A stretch of DNA of 56,310 nucleotides, from NCBI GenBank assembly GCA_934630375.1, contig CAKTVQ010000009.1, positions 1-56,310 on the forward strand, in the 5' to 3' direction. The DNA comes from an uncultured Collinsella sp. GTDB lineage: Bacteria > Actinomycetota > Coriobacteriia > Coriobacteriales > Coriobacteriaceae. The translations under genes and the position numbers were made by a program. Shown one piece after another: positions 7,599 through 16,495 of the stretch. Under the pieces are notes generated by a model, which saw only the letters and a list, made by a program, of their open reading frames with translations, was not told where the DNA came from and made no database searches. Position 1 is the first letter of the stretch. The number at the start of each line of letters is the position of its first letter.

Positions 7599-9333
7599 CG
7601 AGTTCGCCCTTCGTCAGTACACACTTCCCCTACCCCAGCCCTTCGAGACAAGCGAATCGCTGCAGGACTTTGGCACGCCAAAGCCAGGGGCTCACCATGA
7701 CGAAAGCTGGCCCGTTCTCTACATCCTGACCAATAGTAAAAATAAGACGGCATACATCGGTCAAACGACCAACTATCAGCGCCGCATGAAGCAACACGCC
7801 TCAAACGTAGACAAGGACTTCGACCGGACCCTTTTAATCGACAACCCCACCTTCAATCAGTCTGCGACATTTGAGTTTGAAAACAGGCTCATTGAGCTGT
7901 TTTGCGCTGACGAAAAATACCAGGTGACCAATGCCAACAACGGTTACGCCCAGTTCGATTACTTTGAGCGGCCTCAGTATCGTCAGAAGTTCCGAACGCT
8001 GTGGACAAAACTGCGCGAAGAAAACTACGCCATTCATCCAATTGAGGAACTCGAGAATTCGGATCTGTTCAAGTTCTCGCCATTCAAAACGCTCACGCCC
8101 GATCAATACGAAACGATCGAGGCGATTTACAAGCGTCTTGAGCAGGAACACGAAGACGTTAAACACGGCGGTCCCAAGAAGGAACGTGTAACCGTCGTAA
8201 ACGGAGCGCCAGGAACGGGCAAAACAATCCTTGCCATCAGCCTCATGTTCAAAATCAAAAACGAGCCCAACCTTTCCGGTCTGCGGGTAGGTTTTGTGAC
8301 ACCCATGGAGTCCCTGAACAAGACGCTCAAAAAGCTCACGCACTTCCTTCCCGGCTTAAAACCAAGCGACATCCTGACCCCTAGCGATGTCACCAAGAAT
8401 GACCGGTATGACATCCTGCTTGTCGACGAAGCACACCGACTGGGTAATTACCTAACCGCTGGTGCCGGCATCAAGGCTTTTTACAACACATGCGAACGGC
8501 TCAACTTGCCGCACACGAGCAGCCAAGCCGATTGGATTTTCAAATGCTGCGACAAGGCGTACCTGTTCTACGACCCCAAACAGCAGGTTCGCGCATCCGG
8601 GCTCAATCGAGACGCCCTTGAGCAGCGGCTCAATCAGCTCGAGGAATCCGGCATAGAGACCGAAGAATTCAACCTGAGCACCCAAATGCGCGTACGCGGC
8701 GGCGATGAGTACCTCGATTTTGTGTACGACCTGCTCGACAACAAGGCGTACATGCATGCCGGCATGAAGTTTGACGAGCTCTTTGCCTCGGAACCCTACG
8801 ACTCGCGAGTTGGCGATCCAAACAGCGATGTCCCCAGGTACCAGTTTGGGATCGTCGACCGATTTGAAGATTTCTGCTCCCTGCAACAAACGAAGGAAAA
8901 GGAAGTTGACCTGTCCCGCATGACAGCGGGTTTCGCGTGGAAATGGGAAACCAAGACCAATAAAGATGCGTTTGATATCGTCATCGACGGTATTCCCAAG
9001 CGCTGGAATTCGACTCAGAAGGACTGGGTCAACTCAGCCAACGCCGCAAACGAGGTCGGATGCATCCACACGGTGCAGGGCTATGACCTTAACTACGGTT
9101 TCGTCATTCTGGGTCCAGACATTTACTACGACAGCGACAAGGGAGCCGTCTGCGTTAATAAGGCGAACTTCAAAGATGCTGTCGCGAAGAAAAAGGCAAG
9201 CGATGATGATCTACAAAAGATTATCGTCAACGCCTACTACGTCCTCATGACACGCGGCATGCTAGGAACGTTCCTCTATGTGTGTGACCCAGCGCTTAAA
9301 GAGTACCTGTCGCGGTATATCCCGGTGATTTAG
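7591..9333 (+). CDS. GIY-YIG nuclease fused to DUF2075 / SF1-like helicase
   Basis: 580 residues from the ATG at 7591, which overlaps the MazG stop; an upstream open frame to 7477 lies inside the MazG gene and is not used. Residues ~43-105 look like a GIY-YIG nuclease: LYILT, then AYIGQTTNYQRRMKQH, and a conserved-looking Glu in ENRLIELF. Next comes a DUF2075 P-loop domain: Walker A GAPGTGKT (205-212), Walker B with DEAH in LLVDEAHRLG (~277-286), and a late motif near the C-terminus (YYVLMTRGM) typical of SF1 motif VI (loss of the usual TRA form is notable). This predicts an ATP-driven DNA or RNA enzyme with an attached nuclease. It ends convergent to the NERD helicase at 9432. No known named system is claimed. 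Confidence 0.75.
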   Translation: MSNEFALRQYTLPLPQPFETSESLQDFGTPKPGAHHDESWPVLYILTNSKNKTAYIGQTTNYQRRMKQHASNVDKDFDRTLLIDNPTFNQSATFEFENRLIELFCADEKYQVTNANNGYAQFDYFERPQYRQKFRTLWTKLREENYAIHPIEELENSDLFKFSPFKTLTPDQYETIEAIYKRLEQEHEDVKHGGPKKERVTVVNGAPGTGKTILAISLMFKIKNEPNLSGLRVGFVTPMESLNKTLKKLTHFLPGLKPSDILTPSDVTKNDRYDILLVDEAHRLGNYLTAGAGIKAFYNTCERLNLPHTSSQADWIFKCCDKAYLFYDPKQQVRASGLNRDALEQRLNQLEESGIETEEFNLSTQMRVRGGDEYLDFVYDLLDNKAYMHAGMKFDELFASEPYDSRVGDPNSDVPRYQFGIVDRFEDFCSLQQTKEKEVDLSRMTAGFAWKWETKTNKDAFDIVIDGIPKRWNSTQKDWVNSANAANEVGCIHTVQGYDLNYGFVILGPDIYYDSDKGAVCVNKANFKDAVAKKKASDDDLQKIIVNAYYVLMTRGMLGTFLYVCDPALKEYLSRYIPVI

Positions 9334-9431
9334 ACGTCGCTCATGCATGAAGTGAATACGGCACAGCTGACAGTGGGGCCTTAAGCCCGCGCCTTCAGAC
9401 TCACAAGGGGCGCCTGGGCATATGAATGCCT

Positions 9432-11165
9432 CTATCCAACCAGCACAGCCCCCAGAACATTTGCGAGTTTTTTGGCAGGACGCCTGTTCGTTTTCTCACC
9501 CATAGCTATAAGCACCCGATTACAGGCACCTTCATCCATATCGCAAACAATCCTAAGCTCATGCCGCGCCCTCGAAGCCGCAGTATAAAACAAGGTTCCA
9601 GGTTCAGGTTTATAGCTCATGGATGGTTGTTCCCATAAGACCTGATCAACGTCAACCAAAATGACCGCAGCAGCCTCCATCCCCTTGAATTTACGTACCG
9701 TATGAACGGGGACCTTCTGCCCCTTCCATCTCTTTGCACCCTGGTCTCCCGTAAAGCAATACGACAGTCTAGAATTCTCCAGCGTCTTGCATGTAATAAC
9801 CACGATGTCATTAATGCCAGCATTCTTGAGTAGACAAACTTGTTTATCCACAAATGCCTCTTGCGCAGCGACATCAGAATCAACCATAAGTAACGGAGGC
9901 CTACCAAGCGTCGTCATCGCTTGTGCGCCATAATTGCACGTCTCTCCCAGCGCGCTCAGAGACGACTTTTCGATAGCCTCCGTATTCCGACAATTGACAT
10001 AGAGCGTCAGCTTGCAATCGGCATCCATAAGAAAGCTAGGCGTAGCTGAACCCTGAACAAACTGCCTTTTGTCGTAAAAAAGGTACATGGTGCTTTCCGG
10101 CCTTGAATCCACAATTGAGCGCAGCGTTTCGAGCACCATCGCGTCCTCGATGGCTTTTAGGCCAAAGTCTTGTCCTTCGTCTATCACGATGTGCTGATAG
10201 GGAAACGATTCAGGGTGTTCCATGAGCTCTTCGGCCAGGCTGGCGTAGTTTGGCTCGGGCGAATTGCAGACCTTACAGGCGTAGCCCGGAATTGTATAGG
10301 CGTCAATTTCCGGGACATCGCTACACCTTCTAGCAATCTCTTCCTTTAAAAGCGAATTAAAGCACAAAAAGAGAACTCTGCCCGTACAGGCAGCCTGCCT
10401 TGCCCTCTCAATAGCGATGAGAGTTTTACCAGTTCCCGCCGCGCCATTAATCACCGCAGTCTTCTGATCCTTTATGAAATTCAGCACACGAGCCTGTGAG
10501 TCCAGCAGCCTTGCAAACACGAAGTCGTTATATCGATAGTCCACCGAATTAGTCGGGACGATATCGAACTCCGGCAGGAGCACTTTATGCAAGACCTCTT
10601 TAGCCTCAGCCTCGGAGAGTCTCGTCTCCCTTCCCCCGATATCCATCTTCATGATTCGAGTTATCTGAGCAGTCGGGTCCACCAGATCCGTCTTGCACAA
10701 AGTGATATTGCGGGAAGCCTCAGGAGAATAGTCAATGAAACCAAGCTCATGCGCCCCTAGGGACGGAAGCCAAACCGCATGAGCAACTTTACACCTTCCG
10801 CAGAGTTCCCCCAACCCCACATCCTCAAATCGATTAATGAGCTTCCATTTAATGCTATCTGCCTGCCGGAAGGGGCCTCCGTGCCTCCTCATCGATACGC
10901 CACTTCCGTATAACCACTCACCGTTTTCGCAACGAATTTTCCCCGCTTTCGCCTCAATAACAAGGATACCGAGCCTGCGATTAAACACGACGAAATCGGC
11001 TTCCCTCTGCTCAATAGCGTTTCCATCCACGACATCCAACATCTTGTATGAATGGATAACCGTAAAATCATCGGGAAGCTTACTCAGCGCGTAATAAATC
11101 TCCCCTTCGTGGCTCCGATCGTCGTATTCAGCCGGACCAAGGCTCGGTATCATTCTTGCAGTCAC
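9432..11165 (-). CDS. NERD-domain nuclease / SF1 helicase, third gene of the Druantia-like operon
   Basis: 577 residues. The N-terminal ~110 residues form a NERD (nuclease-related) domain, with EADFVV (residues ~55-60) and ILVIEAKAG (~67-75) giving the Asp and ExK of a PD-(D/E)XK-like site. A UvrD-like ATPase follows, with GAAGTGKT (241-248) and VIDEGQDFG (Walker B/DExQ), and YTAASRARHELRIV near the end as motif VI. The GTG start lies two bases after the TAA of the helicase gene upstream, with AAAGAGG ahead, so translation is probably coupled. NERD-helicases are common in defence islands. Whether it is part of the neighbouring system or a passenger is open. Confidence 0.8.
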   Translation of the reverse strand: MTARMIPSLGPAEYDDRSHEGEIYYALSKLPDDFTVIHSYKMLDVVDGNAIEQREADFVVFNRRLGILVIEAKAGKIRCENGEWLYGSGVSMRRHGGPFRQADSIKWKLINRFEDVGLGELCGRCKVAHAVWLPSLGAHELGFIDYSPEASRNITLCKTDLVDPTAQITRIMKMDIGGRETRLSEAEAKEVLHKVLLPEFDIVPTNSVDYRYNDFVFARLLDSQARVLNFIKDQKTAVINGAAGTGKTLIAIERARQAACTGRVLFLCFNSLLKEEIARRCSDVPEIDAYTIPGYACKVCNSPEPNYASLAEELMEHPESFPYQHIVIDEGQDFGLKAIEDAMVLETLRSIVDSRPESTMYLFYDKRQFVQGSATPSFLMDADCKLTLYVNCRNTEAIEKSSLSALGETCNYGAQAMTTLGRPPLLMVDSDVAAQEAFVDKQVCLLKNAGINDIVVITCKTLENSRLSYCFTGDQGAKRWKGQKVPVHTVRKFKGMEAAAVILVDVDQVLWEQPSMSYKPEPGTLFYTAASRARHELRIVCDMDEGACNRVLIAMGEKTNRRPAKKLANVLGAVLVG

Positions 11166-11167
11166 TG

Positions 11168-14100
11168 TTATGCCTCTTTATAAATCTCGCCCATCACATC
11201 TTCGGCGGAGCACTCGCCAACGACAAACAGGTGCCAGCCCGAAACGTTGCGCCAGGCAGACCCAAATACCTCTTTAAAATCGCCCGCTGCTTCCTCGTCA
11301 AGAAGAATGATCCTGGACTTGCGCCAAACAAGCGTGGCATAAGCGTTGCCGCCATCAGCATCAGATAGCTCCACATCTTTGTCCGGAGTCTCCCAACGCA
11401 GATGCGAATCGTAGTTCGTCATTTCACGAATCAACTCAATCCACTCCTCCGAAGAATTAGATTGAATTGACAGCCTCATCGCTTCGGCCGGCGACAGTGC
11501 CTCGTTGTTCGCACCATCATCAGAGGCCCATAGCTCAAGTCCACCAACCGAGTCGGAAATACCAGCCTTGCAATCAAGCTCTTTATCTTCATCGACATTG
11601 CCAGGAGAACGACCGGAAGACGAAGCGGAAAGAAGAGTTCCCAAAATTCGCTTTGCAGCACCGCGTGAAAGATTCGCCTGAACAACTTGGTTGTAATAAT
11701 TTGCAATACAACCGTAGCAGCAAGTTTCTTCGCCACAGCCGCAATGGCCGTCTACGACCTTATAGGCCTCTTCAATAAGTTCCGTCACCTCTTTGCTGAG
11801 CTGATACGCATGCCCAGCTCCTCCAGGCACATCGTCATAGATAAGTACAGAGAAACCACCCGCGTCATTTTTATACGTTGTCCCTCCGAGTTCGGTCTCG
11901 GGAACCTCAAGGATTTTAGCCGCGGCAGTAAACAATGCCCACATCACAGCTTCCCAGTCTGCATCATCAAAGTACACCGCAACGTCAAAATCAAATACGA
12001 GCTCAAGAACATCGCTCACGAAAGAAGTTCCCAAAGCGCTGTATCTTTTAATGGTTGGGGTTATGCCGCTTTTTTCGCACAAGTAGCTGTGCTTGATTCT
12101 CTCTCCCGTAGTGGCCGCACGGCTGCAGTAAGAACAGACCCGAAAACCCTTGGCGGGACTGTTAGTCACGCAAAGCTGGCCGTTTTCAGCATATTTGCTC
12201 CGTACCACTCCACCAGGAAAACGTTGCTCGGCAAACGTCGTCTCGTTGGGCCAGTGTTGGCTGAAATGCACAGCTGAATACCCTCTCAAACGCGGCTTCC
12301 TAATGCCAATGCCCTTTTCGCTCTCTATGCCAACAAAACCATAAGATGGGATGAGCATTTTCTTTTCAAGAGCAAACTCAGTGTGGCAGACGGGACATTC
12401 GCCCTTGTCGCTATAGTTCTCGATGGGCCACACAAAGGCTTCGCATTTAGGGCATTTTCCGTACCTGCGCTCATCGAGCTCTTGCCCTTTCATCTTTCTA
12501 ATGCCGACAGATTTCCAAAGTGTCTTACCGGCAACGATTTCGGAGCCGGGCGCATATTCTCTAATAGCTTGCCGCATTCCCCTTGAAAGGGAAAGTCTAT
12601 TCTCCGCCAACGACTTCTCAACAGGAGGAAGATGAAGTTCAACGAGGTCGGTAGGAAATCCGTACTTGGGCAAAATGCCGTTTTCAGCAAGGATTTCAAT
12701 AGTCCTTTTGTTCTCGAGAGACTCTTTAATTTTGTGTAGCTTATAGGCGCGACTGTAATCGGTGCCCTCACTCAGTTCAATACCTTCCTGGATGCGCTCA
12801 AAGTCACTATGTTTTAGGCAGTGAGCGAGAGATAGCCTGCCGCAGGTATTGACCCCGCTCTGATCGGCGGGACCGACAAGCCTGGGCGCCCATTTCCATT
12901 CATCTATTCCAATCACATCTGCCACAGCCAGATCTCGCGGAATTATACAAACAAGCTGTTTGTAGATACTCTCCGGCTGCGACGCAAGATAGCGACGAAG
13001 CTCGCAAAGACCCTCTGGCACCTCTTCAGATAAGCTCATAAAATCATCGTACTTATGAGAATAGTCTTTGCCCAAACTCCGGCTCGCATAGCGGAAAAAC
13101 TCGGACATGGCGACGGCGAAAACGTGGCGAATCGCAATGGCGTCGTTGTCCAAATAGCACATCGGAACTCTCGTCTTGCCGTCAATTATCTTTGACGGAT
13201 CCTCAAAGTATGCAACGTCATGCGGTCGCAAGCGAGCGAACGTGATGGCATATCCAGGCTTTCCCGCGCGGCGGCCAACACGTCCAGCGCGTTGCGTATA
13301 ATTCGCAGCACTGGGCGGAACGTTTCTCATGAAAATAGCCCTCAAATCGCCAACGTCCACACCCAACTCAAATGTGGTTGTGCAGCTCAAAACATTCACA
13401 TCGCCCTTGATAAAATCACTCTGAACTTTTCTAGCTTTATCTGAGGACAGCTGCGCCGTATGCTCCTCAATATCGAGAGGAAGTGCCTCGTCCTGATATA
13501 CCGTTTTATAAAAGCGGTCCTTATCCATCGCTTGGGCGAAGGTCATTTTCACCATCGTGCCATCGCACTTCGTAGTCATGCAAACGCCGTGCGTATCTAA
13601 GTGAGCTGCGCATCCGCACGCATCGCAGCGATAAATTACGTCATCAGCAGAATGCGGATACATGGTCCAGATGTCCCTATTGAGCCTAAAATGTTCACTC
13701 GAATCGATGAGGTAGTCTTCGCCCCTGAATAGCTTACAAGTCAGATAGTCCCCCGTAAACTGAAAAAGACTTTGCAAGATCAAACGCGCGTCCTCTCGAG
13801 ACAACTCGATACCATATTCCCTTTTGGAATACTTACGGATGAAGGCGCTGCGCTTGTTTTCAGTGCCCTTCGCAGAAACGCCCGCAAACTGGATAATATC
13901 CCTCACCTTGGAGCCACCACCCTCAAGCACCACAAGGTTACCGCGCTTCTCATGATTATTCCTAAGGTCAGGAACTCCTTCGGGGACTTCAATAACGTTT
14001 CTTTCGCGGAGCAATTCCAAACAGACCTTGGCAAACAGAACATAATCTTCATTCGAAAGCCAAGTAACCCCATCAGCGTTAAGGTTCTCAACTTGCCTCG

Positions 14101-16483
14101 CAACAAGCTTCTTAACTCCCGGATGGGAAAATCCTTCATTAAATTCGGTCGGTTCTATCCTTACAACGCCAAGGCCTTCAAGGCTGTTGCGCGAATCCTC
14201 CGCCGCGAGCTCGTCGAGGACCCAGGCAGTCGCCTTTCCCTTCCTATCAGAGCCCAGTACTCCTGGGTAACGCCTTCTTGCCACACTCGTTATCCAATTG
14301 ATGACAGAACTCGGCGAGCAGCCCTCGCCGTCGCGAGACAAAGCTTCCACTGCTTCTCTAATTAGCTGGCGGCGCGTGATGCTTCCATAGGTTCTGTCCA
14401 TGGCAGGAGCAAAGAACGCAGCGTCTTGGCGTTTATCAGAAAAGCAAATAACACTTCCAGCTCTGCGCTCTTCATCAAGATCTGCAAACAAATCGTCCTC
14501 GTCTGCTGCCTCGTCTTCAAATGGCGGAACATCTCTGACCAGATCGTAGCAAACGACGCTGCCCGCAGCTTCAGGCGAAACGCGCATCGGCTGAATTGCT
14601 ACTGGGGACTGATAGCCGCAGTGGCGGCAGCGCGCTTCCTCCTCATCCGCTTGTTTCTTTTCATTTTCATTGAGCGCAACGGGGATACGCGAAACGTCCT
14701 CATGCGCAAAGCGGTGCGCGCCGCCTTCGGCTTCATGGTGCAGAGAGCCACATGTCGGACACAGCCATTGGACCTTTTCGTCAGGATCGCGCTCCATCTC
14801 GTCGGAAAGAATGCGGTAGTAGGTTCTCGGGAGGAACTCATCGTCAGAATCTGTTCCTTCATGTCTGGGATTTAGCCAAGGGGCCTTAGCATCAGAGTCG
14901 TATTTCTCAACGCCCAGAATATAAGCCTGTCCGCAGTGGCGACATACCGATAATTCATATACGGGAGTATCATTTTCATCGTCATAGCGCTCCGCAATCG
15001 TTTTATGAGGAGTCAGCTTTCGTGTGTGAAGGTTCAGATAGATGCCTTCGGGAGCCCGCAAGAACGAATGGTAGCGACTCGTAAGGATAGGAACATCTTT
15101 GGAACGCTGTGCCGAAGAAAGCACCTCTACCATTGCGGTAAGGATTTCAACGCCCCTCTTGTCCCCGGCAAGACCTTCAATCCCCAGCTCTTGAATAGAG
15201 TCGAGATTGGTAAGGTCAAAAAGACGCTCACAGCGTCTCACCAGTTTTGCCGTAGACGATTCGCCTAAAAGCACCTTTCCTAGCCCCATTAGAGGAGACT
15301 CTCCATCCAGCCTTGCTACGGCCTCTTCAGGAGCTCCGCCAAATGCGAGCGTGCTGCGAATGTCTTCCACGCTTGTGTTTTCGGGATCGGAAAGCACTTT
15401 ACGAAGTTCCGCCCAAGTATCTAAAGAAAGCGTGCCCCACGGCTTTTCGTCAAGGGCGTCTTGGGGCTGATCCTTCTCACTCGTGATAACGTCAAGATCA
15501 GCGGGGTCACTTGAGAATGGTTCGCCAAAAAGGTCCCGAGCAAATACAGCGACCTTTGGCATATCTTCTTCTGAGCCGATTGTTGCTGAGGTAGCGTAGC
15601 AGTGGAGTCTGGGACGCTTTCCCGTTTCCGATTCGATACGAGCCTTTACCCGGCGCAACAAATAAGCGATTTCGGTGCCAAGTGCACCTGAATAAACATG
15701 TGCCTCGTCGATGGCAATATGTCGCCAATTACCACCAAAAGCCCCCTCGAACAACGAAGCATCCTCGGGACGCAGAAGGAGATACTCGAGCATGGAGTAA
15801 TTTGTGAGCAATATGTTGGGAGGGTTCTCTCGTATTTTTTCGCGCGAGATAATTTCATTTGGAAGCTTTTCTTCATCGGGGTTTTCATCTTTCCACTTGC
15901 TAAAAGCCTTGGACTCTTCATCTTTGGTATCGCCCGTATAGCGTCCGAAAGTGATGTCGGTCCCCTTCAGCAACTGGCGCAATCGTTTAAGCTGGTCGTT
16001 TGCGAGGGCGTTCATCGGGTAAAGAATCATGGCACGGACGCCAGCGGAGCGCCCACTCTTTTCGAATTCTGCGAGGATGTCATTCAGAATCGGAAGCAGG
16101 AAGCACTCAGTCTTGCCCGAACCCGTGCCCGTAACGACGGCATAGTTACGCCCGGCCACGCTCTTTTCAATGGCCTTAACTTGATGCACATACAAGGGGC
16201 GATAGGGGTCAAAGTTATGCGTCTCCCCTCCACCTAAACTCATCATACTCTTGCAGAGAATCCCCTCGCCCACCAGATCAGCCACTGTTTTATCCTTGCG
16301 GTACGGAGGCGCCGCTTCAAGAAATGGTCCCTTTGCGAGATATCCCGGCTCGCCGAGAATCGTCTCAAGCTGCTTCTGCAAATCTGCATCATCAAAGTGG
16401 ATAGTGGTGGCGATATACTCGCGATAAGAGTCCTCCACTTTACGTGCAGTCTCAATGGGGTTGAATTCTTTTGCCTTAGTCAT
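11168..16483 (-). CDS. druE: DruE-like giant DEAH helicase with C-terminal DUF1998
   Basis: 1771 residues. The helicase core shows Walker A GTGSGKTE (119-126), DEAH (259-262), a SAT motif (CYATSATIG) and, after a long insert, VICFSDKRQD and QRAGRVGRRAG (motif VI). Several zinc-type Cys pairs are visible: CRHCGQ, CPTCGS, CRHCGY, CDACGC, CPKCEA and CPVCHT. The C-terminus has DUF1998 features: IYDDVPGGAGHA, then CGCGEETCCYGCIANYYNQ. This architecture and size match DruE of Druantia anti-phage systems, where DruE is the shared helicase. The gene follows druH by 12 bases with AGGAG before its ATG, and precedes the NERD helicase by two. Codon use is A+T-richer than the flanks, in line with horizontal transfer. 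DISARM DrmA/DrmB also combine a helicase and DUF1998, but as two proteins. Confidence 0.75.
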   Translation of the reverse strand: MTKAKEFNPIETARKVEDSYREYIATTIHFDDADLQKQLETILGEPGYLAKGPFLEAAPPYRKDKTVADLVGEGILCKSMMSLGGGETHNFDPYRPLYVHQVKAIEKSVAGRNYAVVTGTGSGKTECFLLPILNDILAEFEKSGRSAGVRAMILYPMNALANDQLKRLRQLLKGTDITFGRYTGDTKDEESKAFSKWKDENPDEEKLPNEIISREKIRENPPNILLTNYSMLEYLLLRPEDASLFEGAFGGNWRHIAIDEAHVYSGALGTEIAYLLRRVKARIESETGKRPRLHCYATSATIGSEEDMPKVAVFARDLFGEPFSSDPADLDVITSEKDQPQDALDEKPWGTLSLDTWAELRKVLSDPENTSVEDIRSTLAFGGAPEEAVARLDGESPLMGLGKVLLGESSTAKLVRRCERLFDLTNLDSIQELGIEGLAGDKRGVEILTAMVEVLSSAQRSKDVPILTSRYHSFLRAPEGIYLNLHTRKLTPHKTIAERYDDENDTPVYELSVCRHCGQAYILGVEKYDSDAKAPWLNPRHEGTDSDDEFLPRTYYRILSDEMERDPDEKVQWLCPTCGSLHHEAEGGAHRFAHEDVSRIPVALNENEKKQADEEEARCRHCGYQSPVAIQPMRVSPEAAGSVVCYDLVRDVPPFEDEAADEDDLFADLDEERRAGSVICFSDKRQDAAFFAPAMDRTYGSITRRQLIREAVEALSRDGEGCSPSSVINWITSVARRRYPGVLGSDRKGKATAWVLDELAAEDSRNSLEGLGVVRIEPTEFNEGFSHPGVKKLVARQVENLNADGVTWLSNEDYVLFAKVCLELLRERNVIEVPEGVPDLRNNHEKRGNLVVLEGGGSKVRDIIQFAGVSAKGTENKRSAFIRKYSKREYGIELSREDARLILQSLFQFTGDYLTCKLFRGEDYLIDSSEHFRLNRDIWTMYPHSADDVIYRCDACGCAAHLDTHGVCMTTKCDGTMVKMTFAQAMDKDRFYKTVYQDEALPLDIEEHTAQLSSDKARKVQSDFIKGDVNVLSCTTTFELGVDVGDLRAIFMRNVPPSAANYTQRAGRVGRRAGKPGYAITFARLRPHDVAYFEDPSKIIDGKTRVPMCYLDNDAIAIRHVFAVAMSEFFRYASRSLGKDYSHKYDDFMSLSEEVPEGLCELRRYLASQPESIYKQLVCIIPRDLAVADVIGIDEWKWAPRLVGPADQSGVNTCGRLSLAHCLKHSDFERIQEGIELSEGTDYSRAYKLHKIKESLENKRTIEILAENGILPKYGFPTDLVELHLPPVEKSLAENRLSLSRGMRQAIREYAPGSEIVAGKTLWKSVGIRKMKGQELDERRYGKCPKCEAFVWPIENYSDKGECPVCHTEFALEKKMLIPSYGFVGIESEKGIGIRKPRLRGYSAVHFSQHWPNETTFAEQRFPGGVVRSKYAENGQLCVTNSPAKGFRVCSYCSRAATTGERIKHSYLCEKSGITPTIKRYSALGTSFVSDVLELVFDFDVAVYFDDADWEAVMWALFTAAAKILEVPETELGGTTYKNDAGGFSVLIYDDVPGGAGHAYQLSKEVTELIEEAYKVVDGHCGCGEETCCYGCIANYYNQVVQANLSRGAAKRILGTLLSASSSGRSPGNVDEDKELDCKAGISDSVGGLELWASDDGANNEALSPAEAMRLSIQSNSSEEWIELIREMTNYDSHLRWETPDKDVELSDADGGNAYATLVWRKSRIILLDEEAAGDFKEVFGSAWRNVSGWHLFVVGECSAEDVMGEIYKEA

Positions 16484-16495
16484 TATTTGCTCCTG

